From an uncultured Alphaproteobacteria bacterium (GTDB taxonomy: Bacteria; Pseudomonadota; Alphaproteobacteria; Caulobacterales; Hyphomonadaceae), in the NCBI GenBank assembly GCA_903842595.1, contig CAIMMO010000127.1, positions 1 through 44,874 on the forward strand: DNA of 44,874 nucleotides, read 5' to 3'. The notes beneath the pieces are model-generated. The model was not told the origin of the DNA and made no database searches. It saw nothing but the letters and a program-made list of their open reading frames with translations. Shown here piece by piece: positions 1 through 8,247 of the stretch (its first letter is position 1; each line of letters starts with the position of its first letter). The translations under genes and the position numbers were made by a program.

Positions 1-1
1 C

Positions 2-577
2 CCGGTCGACAAGATCCGTGACGTCATCGGCACGGGCGGCAAGGTCATCCGCGAGATCGTCGAAAAGACGGGCGCGAAGATCAATGTCGAGGACGACGGC
101 ACGGTGAAGATCGCCGCTGTCGAGAAGGCGAGCCTCGATGCCGCGCAGAAGTGGATCGTAAGCCTGACGGCCGAGCCGGAAGTGGGCCAGATCTACGAAG
201 GCAAGGTCGTGAAGGTCATGGAGTTCGGCGCGTTCGTGAACTTCTTCGGCGCCAAGGACGGCCTCGTCCACGTCTCGCAGCTCGCTGCAGATCGTGTCGA
301 GTCGCCCTCGGCTGTTGTGAAGGAAGGCGACACGGTGAAGGTGAAGCTCCTCGGCTTCGACGATCGCGGCAAGGTCCGCCTGTCGATGAAAGCCGTGAAC
401 CAGGAAACCGGCGAAGCCATCGAAGGCGTCACGGATGACGGCCCGCAGGGCGATCGTCCGCCGCGCGGCGACCGTCCGCGTCGCGACGGTGATCGTGGCG
501 GCCGCGGCGGTGGCCGCGGCGGCGACCGCGGCCCGCGCCGCGAACGCAGCGAAGGCCCGAAGGGAGACGCGGAATAA
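2..577 (+). CDS. pnp: Polynucleotide phosphorylase, C-terminal part (KH-S1-RG tail)
   Basis: Partial gene: the reading frame is open from base 2 and the 5' end lies outside the window, leaving 191 residues. A KH domain comes first, with its GTGG (GxxG) loop near residue 11. An S1 RNA-binding domain follows at about residues 60-130, containing the typical [10 protein letters not shown] and DGLVHVSQL stretches. PNPase degrades RNA 3' to 5' phosphorolytically and usually joins the degradosome; KH and S1 bind the RNA. The catalytic RNase PH-like domains are off-window. The last 50 or so residues form a low-complexity tail rich in Arg, Gly and Asp. The gene ends at a strong hairpin terminator. Confidence 0.95.
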   Translation, partial: PVDKIRDVIGTGGKVIREIVEKTGAKINVEDDGTVKIAAVEKASLDAAQKWIVSLTAEPEVGQIYEGKVVKVMEFGAFVNFFGAKDGLVHVSQLAADRVESPSAVVKEGDTVKVKLLGFDDRGKVRLSMKAVNQETGEAIEGVTDDGPQGDRPPRGDRPRRDGDRGGRGGGRGGDRGPRRERSEGPKGDAE

Positions 578-600
578 CCTCCGCTCTCATCCGAGAAAGC

Positions 601-631
601 AAAGGCCGCTCCGGAAACGGGGCGGCCTTTT
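601..631 (+). terminator. Rho-independent terminator of pnp
   Basis: A GC-rich stem (AAAGGCCGC pairing with GCGGCCTTT) closes around a short CCGGAAACGG segment and runs into a T-rich end, 24 bases after the pnp stop codon. Confidence 0.85.
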
Positions 632-696
632 GTTATCGAGCGTTGGTGGGAGCGGGCGGAGACGAGGTCCCCGCCCGCCCAGCAGCCACGTGGTCC

Positions 697-1044
697 TCAG
701 CGCACGGCAAGCATGCGGGGGGAGTCAGCGGGGCGGCCGATAAGGAGATCGTTGATTGCGGCAAGGTCAGCGCGGTCCATGCGGCCAACAAGCCGATCCA
801 TGGTTTCACGCGCACAGGTGCGTTCCTGCTCACGCACACCTGGACCGCACACACCGTGCTGCTTGCAGGTGCGTTCGATGTGACGTGCAAAGGTGAGATC
901 GTTGTCGAGCGCCGAACGCGTTGCGTCATGGCGCGCTTCGCGCGTGAACGAGACGCGGCCCGGCTCCGCCGCCGCACGCGGCGCAAATGCAATGGCCAAC
1001 GCTCCGGCGACGGCGGCGAGGGCAAGACCTCTGATCGCGATCAT
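697..1044 (-). CDS. Small exported protein, possibly UrcA-like
   Basis: This 115-residue protein starts MIAIRGLALAAVAGALAIAF and has a clear signal peptide ending near APRAAAEP, so it should be exported to the periplasm. The chosen ATG is the one that opens directly on the signal peptide; an upstream in-frame extension of 62 residues has no signal-like character. The mature part has three cysteines (TCKQ, VCGP, TCAR) and is rich in charged residues. The spacing of Arg/Cys motifs faintly resembles UrcA-type small proteins of alphaproteobacteria, but the match is weak and no function is assigned. Confidence 0.6.
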   Translation of the reverse strand: MIAIRGLALAAVAGALAIAFAPRAAAEPGRVSFTREARHDATRSALDNDLTFARHIERTCKQHGVCGPGVREQERTCARETMDRLVGRMDRADLAAINDLLIGRPADSPRMLAVR

Positions 1045-1165
1045 GGGAAGGATCCGTTCGTTATCCGCAGCTCGTGCTGGCTGTGTGGGTCCTCTCGCCT
1101 GAATCGATGACAGCCATCTGACGGGTAGGCTGCGGTTGCGTGAAACAATTCGGGCCGGATTGAGC

Positions 1166-2296
1166 CTAAGGCTCGATCGGCGGCATTGACGCAATCCAGT
1201 CGCGCACCAGCGCGATGCCGACCGGATCAATCAGCGAGCGCCCAAGTTCCGGCATCGCAACGCCCGGCTCGACCGACTCCATGCGGTGCAGCAGGATCGA
1301 CTCGTCAGGATGCCCCGGCTCGATGACAAACAGGTTGTCGCCCGACCCCCTGCCCGCCGCCGTCGGCCGCTTGTGTACGCCCCAGCCCGTCGGGTTGGTC
1401 TCGTTCCACGCCAGAAACAGCCCCGAATTCGACGCCCCGCCGCCGGCGCGATGGCAGTGCGCGCAGTTGATGTCGAGCCACGCCCGCGCGCGATCCTCGA
1501 TCGGCGCATCGCTCGCGATGGACGGCGCCGCGGGCGCCGCGCCCGGAAGCCCGGTGAGAATCCCGCGCGCCTCCCAGTCGGCCAGCTGCGCCACGCCCTG
1601 GGGCCCGACATGATTGAGATTGCGGGCCGTCGGGCCGATTGGCACGAAGTCGTCGCCAAGCGAGTGACACTCCTTGCACTGGTTACGGTTCGGCACCGCA
1701 TAGTTGATCGTCAACGCCTCGCCATCAGGCGAGATCGTCTCGATCACCTGCTTGTCGCCAACCGGCGAATAGACTGCCTCGGTCCCCTCCGCATTCCAGA
1801 CATAGGGATAGGCGACCCACCCGTCGGCCTTGCGGATCAGCAGGCGTGTCTCCACATACCGCTCATCTTTCGCCGGCTCGCGCATGTCGGGTGCGAAGGC
1901 GAAGGTCTTGATCAGAACAGAGCCAACCGGGAAATCCATCACGCCGGTTTCCTTGTACGCGGCGGTCTTCCCCTTCGGTACATAGACCGCGCGATGCTTC
2001 GCAGCGTGATCCGAGAACAGCGCGTTGACGAGGTCGTAGGGCACCACGCCTTGAGCGGGCTCACGCGCCGAGACGTCGCTGAACAGGCCATAGTCAGAAA
2101 GCCTGGGTGCTGGATCATCTGCAAGGATCACGGCGTCGCGTGCGCCGCCAGGGGCGGAGCATGCGGCAAGGACAAGCGTCATGCCCGCCAGCGCCAGCCT
2201 GCCGAATGGCAGCCCAACGCTGTCCCGTCGATCCCGGCACGCACGGGCTCCCAGCAGGCTGTTCAACACATCCAGGCAGTTACGGCTGAAACCCAA
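1166..2296 (-). CDS. Diheme c-type cytochrome lipoprotein (SO2930/HNE_0200-like)
   Basis: The protein has two c-type haem sites, CKECH (about residue 207) and CAHCH (about 278), and a later VAMPELG that could give a Met axial ligand. A lipobox LAAC sits near residue 43, so it is probably an exported lipoprotein with covalently bound haems. It resembles the uncharacterised family that regularly occurs beside a parallel beta-helix lipoprotein, and that partner is the next gene upstream, 95 bases away on the same strand. The start is uncertain. The longest frame begins with TTG at 2296, behind AAGAGG; the first ATG (2182) leaves only seven residues before the lipobox cysteine. Electron transfer is inferred; the substrate is unknown. 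Confidence 0.85.
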   Translation of the reverse strand: MGFSRNCLDVLNSLLGARACRDRRDSVGLPFGRLALAGMTLVLAACSAPGGARDAVILADDPAPRLSDYGLFSDVSAREPAQGVVPYDLVNALFSDHAAKHRAVYVPKGKTAAYKETGVMDFPVGSVLIKTFAFAPDMREPAKDERYVETRLLIRKADGWVAYPYVWNAEGTEAVYSPVGDKQVIETISPDGEALTINYAVPNRNQCKECHSLGDDFVPIGPTARNLNHVGPQGVAQLADWEARGILTGLPGAAPAAPSIASDAPIEDRARAWLDINCAHCHRAGGGASNSGLFLAWNETNPTGWGVHKRPTAAGRGSGDNLFVIEPGHPDESILLHRMESVEPGVAMPELGRSLIDPVGIALVRDWIASMPPIEP

Positions 2297-2391
2297 GGTC
2301 AGAACACGCCTCTTAAACCACCCAGGGTCCCTGCCTTAGCGGGACGAGCGGGCCACACCACGTCGCCCGAGCGGCAAGCCCGGGGAAACAA

Positions 2392-3627
2392 TCAGGTCCC
2401 TTCCTTCGCCGCCGCCGGCTTGTCTTGCGGCAACACGATCGCCGGCGGCTCGGCGATCTCGAAGTCCGGCAGACGCGTTGTCGAAGGATTGGCCTTGGTC
2501 AGGTCGATCGGGGTCACGCCGAGGCCGAGATTGATGAAGCCGACCTCCGGCTTCTCGCGGACGGCGATGCGCACCTCTTCCGTCTTGCCGTTGTAGGTGG
2601 TCACGCCATCCCACACGATGGCAGGCAGACTGCCGCCCAGCGCGGGCGCCAGGGGCGCCAACCGCCCCTGCGGATTGTTGCCGCCCTCGCCATAGGTATT
2701 GTCGCGGATCACGAAATCACGCGGCAGAGGGTTGTAGCGCGCATCCTTGAACTCGAACGAGTAACCATAGATCAGGACGTGCGTGGTCTGGTTCTTGTCG
2801 AACGTGTTGTTGAACACATGCACGTTCTGGTTCGCCATCAGCATGACGCCTGCGCCCGTCGGCACGTTGGCGACGATGTTGCCGGGCGGGGCGAAGTTCG
2901 GCGTGTCGTTCGCAACGACCTGGTTGTTGAAGATGCGCGTCGAATGCCCGCCGATCTTTGGCAGGTCCGGCAGGTCGAACACCAGAATGCCGCCAGCATT
3001 GTGCGTCGCGACGTTGTCGTGCACGTCGGCGTTGGTCGAATTCTCGATCTCGATGCCGGCGACGTTGTACTCTGCCAGGCTGTTGCGGACGATGATGTTG
3101 TCCGACTGGCCGACATAGATGCCGGCGTCGGACGCGCCGCTCACCGTTACGCCGTCGATCAGGACATTCTTGGATTCCACCGGATAGACACCATAGGCCC
3201 CGTTGGTCGTCAGCGGACCGCCAGTCCAGATTACCTTGAGGTCCTTGTAGGTGATGTTGTCGGCGCCCTTGGACTTGATGCCGTCGCCCTTGGGGTCTTC
3301 CATGGTGAAGCCTGTCACCGTGACATTGTCGGAGGTGATCAGCAGCCCCTCGCCCGATCCGGTCTGGCCCTTGAACGAGATGAAGGTCTTGTCCTGCCCC
3401 GCACCCTTGATGGTGACACCGTCCACGGTCAGCGACAGCCCGTCGGTAAAGTCGAAACGGCCCTCGCCGATCTCGATCGTATCGCCCGGCTTGGCCTCGA
3501 TCAGGAGCTTCTGCAGGTCAGCATAAGCCGTGGCGGATGGGGCCAGCGCTGCGGGTTTCGCCGGTTCCGTCGGGCTGCAGGCTGCTGCAAGCGCCAAGAC
3601 CGAAACTGCCGCGAGAATGCTGCGCAT
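2392..3627 (-). CDS. Parallel beta-helix repeat lipoprotein, partner of the diheme cytochrome
   Basis: The 411-residue protein begins MRSILAAVSVLALAAAC, a lipoprotein signal with the cysteine at residue 17. The start is fixed by AAAGGGGAG six bases before the ATG. The body consists of right-handed beta-helix repeats, seen as repeated short strands with Asn/Asp turns such as GADNITYKDL, SDNIIVRNSL and STNADVHDNV. Such folds are common in carbohydrate-active or surface proteins. It is first in a two-gene unit with the diheme cytochrome at 1166-2296, a pairing known as a recurrent two-gene unit of unknown function. Both products carry lipoprotein-type signals, so they probably work together in the envelope. 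Confidence 0.85.
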   Translation of the reverse strand: MRSILAAVSVLALAAACSPTEPAKPAALAPSATAYADLQKLLIEAKPGDTIEIGEGRFDFTDGLSLTVDGVTIKGAGQDKTFISFKGQTGSGEGLLITSDNVTVTGFTMEDPKGDGIKSKGADNITYKDLKVIWTGGPLTTNGAYGVYPVESKNVLIDGVTVSGASDAGIYVGQSDNIIVRNSLAEYNVAGIEIENSTNADVHDNVATHNAGGILVFDLPDLPKIGGHSTRIFNNQVVANDTPNFAPPGNIVANVPTGAGVMLMANQNVHVFNNTFDKNQTTHVLIYGYSFEFKDARYNPLPRDFVIRDNTYGEGGNNPQGRLAPLAPALGGSLPAIVWDGVTTYNGKTEEVRIAVREKPEVGFINLGLGVTPIDLTKANPSTTRLPDFEIAEPPAIVLPQDKPAAAKEGT

Positions 3628-3705
3628 GTCGCGCTCCCCTTTGATTGTTGCTGGGGCGGACTGTCGCCCCGGCGACGAGGAAGTCAAGTTGACCAAACGG
3701 GAGCC

Positions 3706-3731
3706 GGCCGCCCCTCGGGGAAGGGGCGGCC
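3706..3731 (-). terminator. GC-rich hairpin between the rcnB-like and beta-helix genes
   Basis: A perfect 9-bp inverted repeat (GGCCGCCCC / GGGGCGGCC) with an 8-base loop lies 50 bases after the stop of the RcnB-like gene. No good U-tract follows, so it may be a weak terminator or an attenuating hairpin. Confidence 0.45.
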
Positions 3732-3781
3732 GCAGCGACCAGCGTGAGGGAGATCGGCGCCAGGCCGCCGGGGTGTCTCGC

Positions 3782-4198
3782 CTAGTTCGTCAGCGCCCAC
3801 AGCACGAGCCCGGTTGCGGCGGCGATCAGCAGGATCTCACCGGTGTCGTGGTCCCGATAATAGTAGTGGCCATGGCGCGGTGGCGGCAGGCGATAGCGAT
3901 AGTAGTCGTTTACCACGACGTACGAGGTGTGATGACGGCGGTCGAAGCGGTCGCCGCGGGACCAGTAGTGATGGCCGCCACGGTCGTCATACCAGCCACG
4001 ACGGTCGCGCCGATCGTCGTGACGGTCGTCGCGGTATCCATCTCGATAGCCGTGGCGGTAGTCGCGGTCGTCCCAATCGCGGCGGTCGTAGTCACGACGG
4101 TCGTGTTTCCGGCGACGGTGATCGTCATCGGCGAAAGCAGGCGCCACCGCGGTCACCGCGACCAGGCCCGCCAGAAGCGAAGAAGCAACGAGACGCAT
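3782..4198 (-). CDS. RcnB-like exported Arg/Asp/His-rich protein
   Basis: This 138-residue protein has a signal peptide ending AFADDDH. A long stretch of Arg, Asp, Tyr and His repeats follows (for example RRDYDRRDWDDRDY). The C-terminal half has the RcnB signature: WSRGDRF, then YVVVNDYYRYRLPPPRHGHYYY, then a final hydrophobic turn TGEILLIAAATGLVL. RcnB of enterobacteria is a periplasmic protein tied to nickel and cobalt homeostasis; metal binding here is an inference from family and composition. AGGAG six bases before the ATG supports the start. It is a single gene with its own hairpin downstream. Confidence 0.8.
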   Translation of the reverse strand: MRLVASSLLAGLVAVTAVAPAFADDDHRRRKHDRRDYDRRDWDDRDYRHGYRDGYRDDRHDDRRDRRGWYDDRGGHHYWSRGDRFDRRHHTSYVVVNDYYRYRLPPPRHGHYYYRDHDTGEILLIAAATGLVLWALTN

Positions 4199-4419
4199 GG
4201 GGTACTCCTTTCAGTCTCTTGACCCCATACCAACGCACCGAACCTGAACGCAGGACGACTCATTCGTTCATAAAGGGGGATCGCGCGCCATTCATCTTTG
4301 TGCCAAGCAAAATCAATCGCTTATCGCGCCAGCCAGCATCAGATTTTCTGCATGTTCCGTGCACGGCGACTGTTCGCCGGCGCAACCGACGGGGTGAACG
4401 CGCTGCGATGTATGCGGAA

Positions 4420-5979
4420 CTAGGCGGCGGAGCGATCCTTGCCCAGGCCTGCCGCGGCCTTGATCCAGGCTGCCACCTGCTCGCGCTTCGGCCCCGCCCC
4501 GTCGCGCAGCAGGCGTTCACCTTCGTTGGAGCTCGCGAACAGGTCGATCGCATCCATCAGCGAGTCGAGGTCGATGCTGGCCAGATCCTCGACACTGTAG
4601 ACACCTGCGCCGACGAGGATCTGAGCATTGGTTCCGCTGAGGTCCGACAATGAGCAGGCGAGCAGCGCCTGCGCCTGCCAGTCCTTGATCACGCCGGCGT
4701 TTATGTGGCTGGCCTTGATCCGTTGCGCCGCCTCCTCGGGCGTCAGCGCGAGCAGGTCACCCACCGTCTTGACGCCGATGACATTGAGCCTGTTGGCCGA
4801 CTTGGGCCCGATCGATGGCGCATCGACCACACGCTGCTCGCGGGTGAGACGGGCGCGCGATTCCTTCTGCGCAGCCGTTTCGACGTTCGCGACGGGCTTG
4901 GCCTGCGTGACCGCCCTGCGCGGCGCGGGCGTCTTCGCCTCGACAGGATGGCTGTCCGCGATGGGCACAGCCCTTACCGCTTTTGCACGCTTGGTGATAC
5001 GCGGCTTGGCGCCCTTCCCGTTCGCCGTGCCGGTTTCACGCGGCCACTGGCAATCGAGACTGGACATCGAGACTTTCAGGACTTCCTCAGCAAAAAGCTT
5101 GCGTACGACCCGGTCGTCATCGCCCATCGTCTCCCGGACTTTGCCGGTGCGGCGATACTCATCGTATTGCGACCCGACGAGCCTGCGCTCGACAACATCG
5201 TCTGCGATCTTCGATACGACGCGGGCCGGCAGGCTTGCAGCGACAGCGACGGTGTCCAGCACCAGGCTGACCTTCGGCGCGTCCGCCTTCGCCTCTGCAA
5301 TCGCGCGATCAAGAATGCGCGCAAGCATGACGGACGCATAGCCCATGAGGGCTGCGACGACGTCCTTCATCTCCTGATCCAGACCCTCGACCGGCCGCTT
5401 GCGGCCGATGTCAAAGTCATAATGGTCGATCAGTGTCTCGTAGTGGCGGTTCGAGATCTGCGCGCCCGCCTTGATCATGCGCTCGATCCAGTCCTCGCCC
5501 GTAGGCGTCGGCACGTCAGGAAAGCCGAGGTCCTGCGTTAGGATCAGCAGCAGTTCCGGGAAGGCCTTCGACAGCGACCACTCGACCGCGCGATGGATCG
5601 TCCCCTCTTCCTCCGTCTGGTGCGTATGGAAGGGCTGCAGCGGATCGACGGCATAGTGACTCATCACGCCGGCGCAGTAAGCCGCGTGGCTCCAGTCCTT
5701 TACGCGCATGGCGCGCACGGTGCGATTGTACCATTCACGCGCAGCCTGAGGCGCACCGCCCCAGTCTCCATCCCGGACGTGCAGCACATGATTCTTGAAG
5801 TCCTTGAAGACTTCATCGGGAGCCTTCGCGCCTTCAAGATAGGCGTCGCGATGCTTCAGGAACAACTTGCGCCAGTCTTGCGCTCCAGCACATTGCAGCT
5901 GATCAAGCGCGAGGATGGCAAGCCGGTGGTGATTGCTGCGGCAAACCGAATCCAGCACGAGCCGGTAGCAGGCCGACAT
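4420..5979 (-). CDS. Zinc-dependent phospholipase C-like protein with helix-hairpin-helix C-terminus
   Basis: The 519-residue product has an N-terminal alpha-helical domain dense in metal-type ligands: HH at 17-18, HVLHVRD near 64-70, WSHAAY near 98, MSHYAVDPLQPFHTHQ near 106-121 and TIHRAVE near 129. This pattern fits the zinc-dependent phospholipase C / S1-P1 nuclease fold. After a basic Lys/Arg/Ala linker, the last 140 or so residues carry VDAPSIGPKSANRL and further helix-hairpin-helix turns of the DUF4332 kind, which usually bind DNA or RNA. No signal peptide is visible, so a cytoplasmic enzyme is likely. GGGAG nine bases before the ATG supports this start over a longer open frame. Substrate unknown. 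Confidence 0.75.
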   Translation of the reverse strand: MSACYRLVLDSVCRSNHHRLAILALDQLQCAGAQDWRKLFLKHRDAYLEGAKAPDEVFKDFKNHVLHVRDGDWGGAPQAAREWYNRTVRAMRVKDWSHAAYCAGVMSHYAVDPLQPFHTHQTEEEGTIHRAVEWSLSKAFPELLLILTQDLGFPDVPTPTGEDWIERMIKAGAQISNRHYETLIDHYDFDIGRKRPVEGLDQEMKDVVAALMGYASVMLARILDRAIAEAKADAPKVSLVLDTVAVAASLPARVVSKIADDVVERRLVGSQYDEYRRTGKVRETMGDDDRVVRKLFAEEVLKVSMSSLDCQWPRETGTANGKGAKPRITKRAKAVRAVPIADSHPVEAKTPAPRRAVTQAKPVANVETAAQKESRARLTREQRVVDAPSIGPKSANRLNVIGVKTVGDLLALTPEEAAQRIKASHINAGVIKDWQAQALLACSLSDLSGTNAQILVGAGVYSVEDLASIDLDSLMDAIDLFASSNEGERLLRDGAGPKREQVAAWIKAAAGLGKDRSAA

Positions 5980-6148
5980 GAGCAACGCTCCCACAGGATG
6001 AGGCCGTAACCAGAGGACGGGTTCGGTAAAGGGCGGGTTAACCTGTGTCGCGGCGGCATAAGTCGCGCGCGCCGTGGACGCGCGCGGCACATTGTGCTTG
6101 CGTTCGTTGCCAGCCTCAGACTGATTGCTTGCCGAAGGTAGCGGCCGG

Positions 6149-6508
6149 ATGACACTCCGCACGATGACATCTGCCTTTCTGACCCTGACGCTTGCAGCCT
6201 GTAGCGGCGCAGAAGATCCGGATACTCCCTGCTGCGCCATCCTGCCGAAGCATCAGTGCCAGGACGGCCTTTCGCAGGCAGGCCTGACCAATGCGGAATT
6301 GGAGCTGCTGCTCGGGCCAGTGGACAAGGTCTGCCCGTCGACCACGCTCAGCGAGGCGCGCATCCGCGAGCTGGCGGCGATCTGGAATGTATCGCAAGCT
6401 TGCGGTGCGGCGCGCGGCCGTGATCGTCTTCTGGCGCTGGACAGTGGGCTGTGCGCGATCCAGACGGGGCTCAAGGGGCCGGTTGCTGCCGAAGGCTTGA
6501 AACCATGA
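6149..6508 (+). CDS. Small Cys-rich lipoprotein
   Basis: The 119-residue product begins MTLRTMTSAFLTLTLAAC, a lipoprotein signal with the cysteine at residue 18. The mature part has six further cysteines (CC, HQC, KVC, QAC, GLC), suggesting disulfides in the periplasm. I do not recognise the family. It is divergent from the phospholipase-like gene and opens a tight rightward cluster: its stop codon overlaps the start of the next small reading frame in an ATGA. Confidence 0.65.
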   Translation: MTLRTMTSAFLTLTLAACSGAEDPDTPCCAILPKHQCQDGLSQAGLTNAELELLLGPVDKVCPSTTLSEARIRELAAIWNVSQACGAARGRDRLLALDSGLCAIQTGLKGPVAAEGLKP

Positions 6509-6744
6509 TGATGATGGCGTGCGGGACCAGGCTTGTCGGCCGGGGCATCATCGAAGCCGAGCGCGCCCCCATTTGGCGCGAGCCGCAGATCGCCTGCCCG
6601 AATCCTCTCGCGCGTGAAAGCAGGATGCGCAAAATCATCAATTGTGACGGAGAAGCGGCCGGCTGCCCGCAACTGGGCAGGCCGGCGACCATCGCGGCGT
6701 CGGATACCGGCGCGTGGGCGAAGCAGCAATTCTGGAGAGCATGA
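6505..6744 (+). CDS. Small hypothetical protein overlapping both neighbours
   Basis: This 79-residue frame starts MMMMACGTRLVGRG and ends AKQQFWRA. Its ATG overlaps the stop of the upstream lipoprotein (ATGA), and its TGA overlaps the start of the downstream lipoprotein. GAAGG lies ten or so bases before the start. Codon third positions are mostly G or C, as in the neighbouring genes, and the coding seam is seamless on both sides; both points argue for a real gene. It has five cysteine/tryptophan-rich spots (AC, IACP, NCDGEAAGCP) but no recognised domain. It could still be a chance frame in high-GC DNA. Confidence 0.45.
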   Translation: MMMMACGTRLVGRGIIEAERAPIWREPQIACPNPLARESRMRKIINCDGEAAGCPQLGRPATIAASDTGAWAKQQFWRA

Positions 6745-7343
6745 TGAGACAGGCGGCAAGATCGACAATGATGGTGGCTGTGCTGCTGTCAGTGAGTGTG
6801 GCGGCGTGTTCGCCTGCGGCCGCGCCGGCGGGTCAAGCACCTGGCGTCGCGAACGCTGAAGCTGCGCCGAAGCCTGAGGGCGTCGCGCCACAGGAAATCG
6901 CTCCTGACACAACGGCCCCTCCAGCGCTCGCCACGCAAGCCCCTCCAGCACAGGACGCCCGCATGCAGGACCCCTCCGCCCCCACTCAGCCCGCCTCGCA
7001 ACTGGACCCGCGTCTCGTTGGCGTGTGGGTCAACGAGAACCAGATCAACAGCCCCGGTGGCGCGGGCGGCTTCGCCAGCTTCTCAACTGTGATGACGATG
7101 GAGCTGGATGCCGACGGCACAATCCGCCAGTTCACGCAGTCTGTCGGTGGAGGGGGCGAATGGTCGTCGAACTCGGGACGCAGGCTCGACTTCGAGGGCA
7201 ACTGGCGCGCCAGCAATAACACGCTGCTCGTCCACGGCATGGGGCTACCCGACTACACTCCGGCAGCCACATACAGCTTCTCGGACGAGTACCTGGTCAC
7301 GAACAGCGACATGGGCCGCCTGATCTGGCAAAGACGGTCCTAG
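6741..7343 (+). CDS. Lipoprotein with Pro/Ala linker and lipocalin-like C-terminal domain
   Basis: The protein starts MMRQAARSTMMVAVLLSVSVAAC with a lipobox (VAAC). GGAG sits six bases before the second of two adjacent ATGs (6744), which may be the true start. About 65 residues of Pro/Ala/Gln linker follow. A compact C-terminal domain begins LVGVWVNENQINS and continues with alternating strands (TVMTMELDADGTIRQF, LDFEGNWRASNNTLLVHG), suggesting a small beta-barrel of the lipocalin-like kind. It is the third gene of the short cluster starting at 6149. Function unknown. Confidence 0.65.
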   Translation: MMRQAARSTMMVAVLLSVSVAACSPAAAPAGQAPGVANAEAAPKPEGVAPQEIAPDTTAPPALATQAPPAQDARMQDPSAPTQPASQLDPRLVGVWVNENQINSPGGAGGFASFSTVMTMELDADGTIRQFTQSVGGGGEWSSNSGRRLDFEGNWRASNNTLLVHGMGLPDYTPAATYSFSDEYLVTNSDMGRLIWQRRS

Positions 7344-7519
7344 CAGGAGGCGCCTTCGATCCACGCGGCCTGCACGCAGGCGCCTGGCCACACCATACGA
7401 CATGCATGAAGGCCCTTCCCGGCGCGCGCCGCAGGCGTTTCGACAGCGCACGCCCGCCTGCATCTGCAGCAAATCTTTTTGCAGCGCGCCTCTGGTGCGG
7501 CGGCCGGTCGCACCCATTT

Positions 7520-7545
7520 CCCGCGAGTGGGCTTCGGCTCGCGGG
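7520..7545 (+). repeat. Hairpin in the leader of the vWA gene
   Basis: A perfect 8-bp inverted repeat CCCGCGAG / CTCGCGGG with a 10-base loop lies 28 bases before the vWA start codon and 177 bases after the preceding gene. It could end upstream transcription or shape the leader; no U-tract follows. The rest of the 230-base gap 7344-7573 shows nothing I can name. Confidence 0.4.
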
Positions 7546-7573
7546 TTGGGGATCAGCAGAAAAGGGGACGTGC

Positions 7574-8206
7574 ATGCAGGCTTACATTCTTCTCGACCGG
7601 TCGGGCTCGATGCAGTCGCTGTGGGTGGAAGCACTCTCGTCCGTCAATGCATTCGCAAAGGAACTTGCCAACAAGACAGACGGCCCGGTCGTCGACAGCC
7701 ATGTGACGCTGGCGGTGTTCGACAGCCAGGAAGCACTGCAGTTCGACGTTCTGCGGAAGAAACAGCCTGCGCTTCACTGGGACAACGTCACCGACAAGGA
7801 CGCCTCCCCGCGCGGCATGACGCCCCTGCTCGACGCCATGGTGCGGATCATTTCGCTCGCAGAGTCGGATAATCCGGACAAGGCGATCATCGTGGTGATG
7901 ACCGATGGCCAGGAAAACGCCTCGCGTGAAGTGACGCGCGATGGCGTGAAGGCCGCGCTCGACCGGGTAAGGGCCAAAGGCTGGGAGACCGTCTTCCTCG
8001 GCGCCAACTTCGACAATATCGCCGACGCATCTTCGGTCGGCGTTGTCGGCGACAAGCAGATGGCGATGTCGGCGGGAACGATGAACGCGTCGATGGCGCG
8101 ACTTGCTAAGAAGTCTCGCTTCTACGCGGCGGAATCCGCGCCGATCGCGTTCGACCAGGAAGATCGGGCCGTGGCAAAGGAAGCGAACGTCAAGAACAAG
8201 AGCTGA
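7574..8206 (+). CDS. von Willebrand factor type A domain protein
   Basis: The 210-residue protein is essentially one vWA domain. It has the metal-ion-dependent adhesion site: DRSGSM at residues 8-13, the conserved Thr in SPRGMTPLLDAM near 84, and the Asp in VVMTDGQEN near 113. vWA domains bind partner proteins through a Mg2+ ion. There is no signal peptide, so it is probably cytoplasmic. AAAAGGGGA before the ATG sets the start; an open frame extends further upstream but lacks coding character. The C-terminus ends in a Lys/Asn/Ala-rich tail. It stands alone, bounded by hairpins on both sides. Confidence 0.85.
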   Translation: MQAYILLDRSGSMQSLWVEALSSVNAFAKELANKTDGPVVDSHVTLAVFDSQEALQFDVLRKKQPALHWDNVTDKDASPRGMTPLLDAMVRIISLAESDNPDKAIIVVMTDGQENASREVTRDGVKAALDRVRAKGWETVFLGANFDNIADASSVGVVGDKQMAMSAGTMNASMARLAKKSRFYAAESAPIAFDQEDRAVAKEANVKNKS

Positions 8207-8216
8207 TTGCGGACAA

Positions 8217-8241
8217 GGTGGCGGACGCATTGTCCGCCACC
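8217..8241. terminator. Bidirectional hairpin between convergent genes
   Basis: A perfect 10-bp stem (GGTGGCGGAC / GTCCGCCACC) with a 5-base loop fills the 41-base gap between the stop codons of the vWA gene and the HExxH protease. U-tracts are poor on both sides, but its position suits a shared terminator. Confidence 0.7.
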
Positions 8242-8247
8242 AACTTG

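Noticed and set aside
1162..1174. GAGCC-TAA-GGCTC palindrome over the stop codon of the diheme cytochrome gene
   Set aside because: A five-base stem with a three-base loop and no U-tract is too weak to call a terminator.
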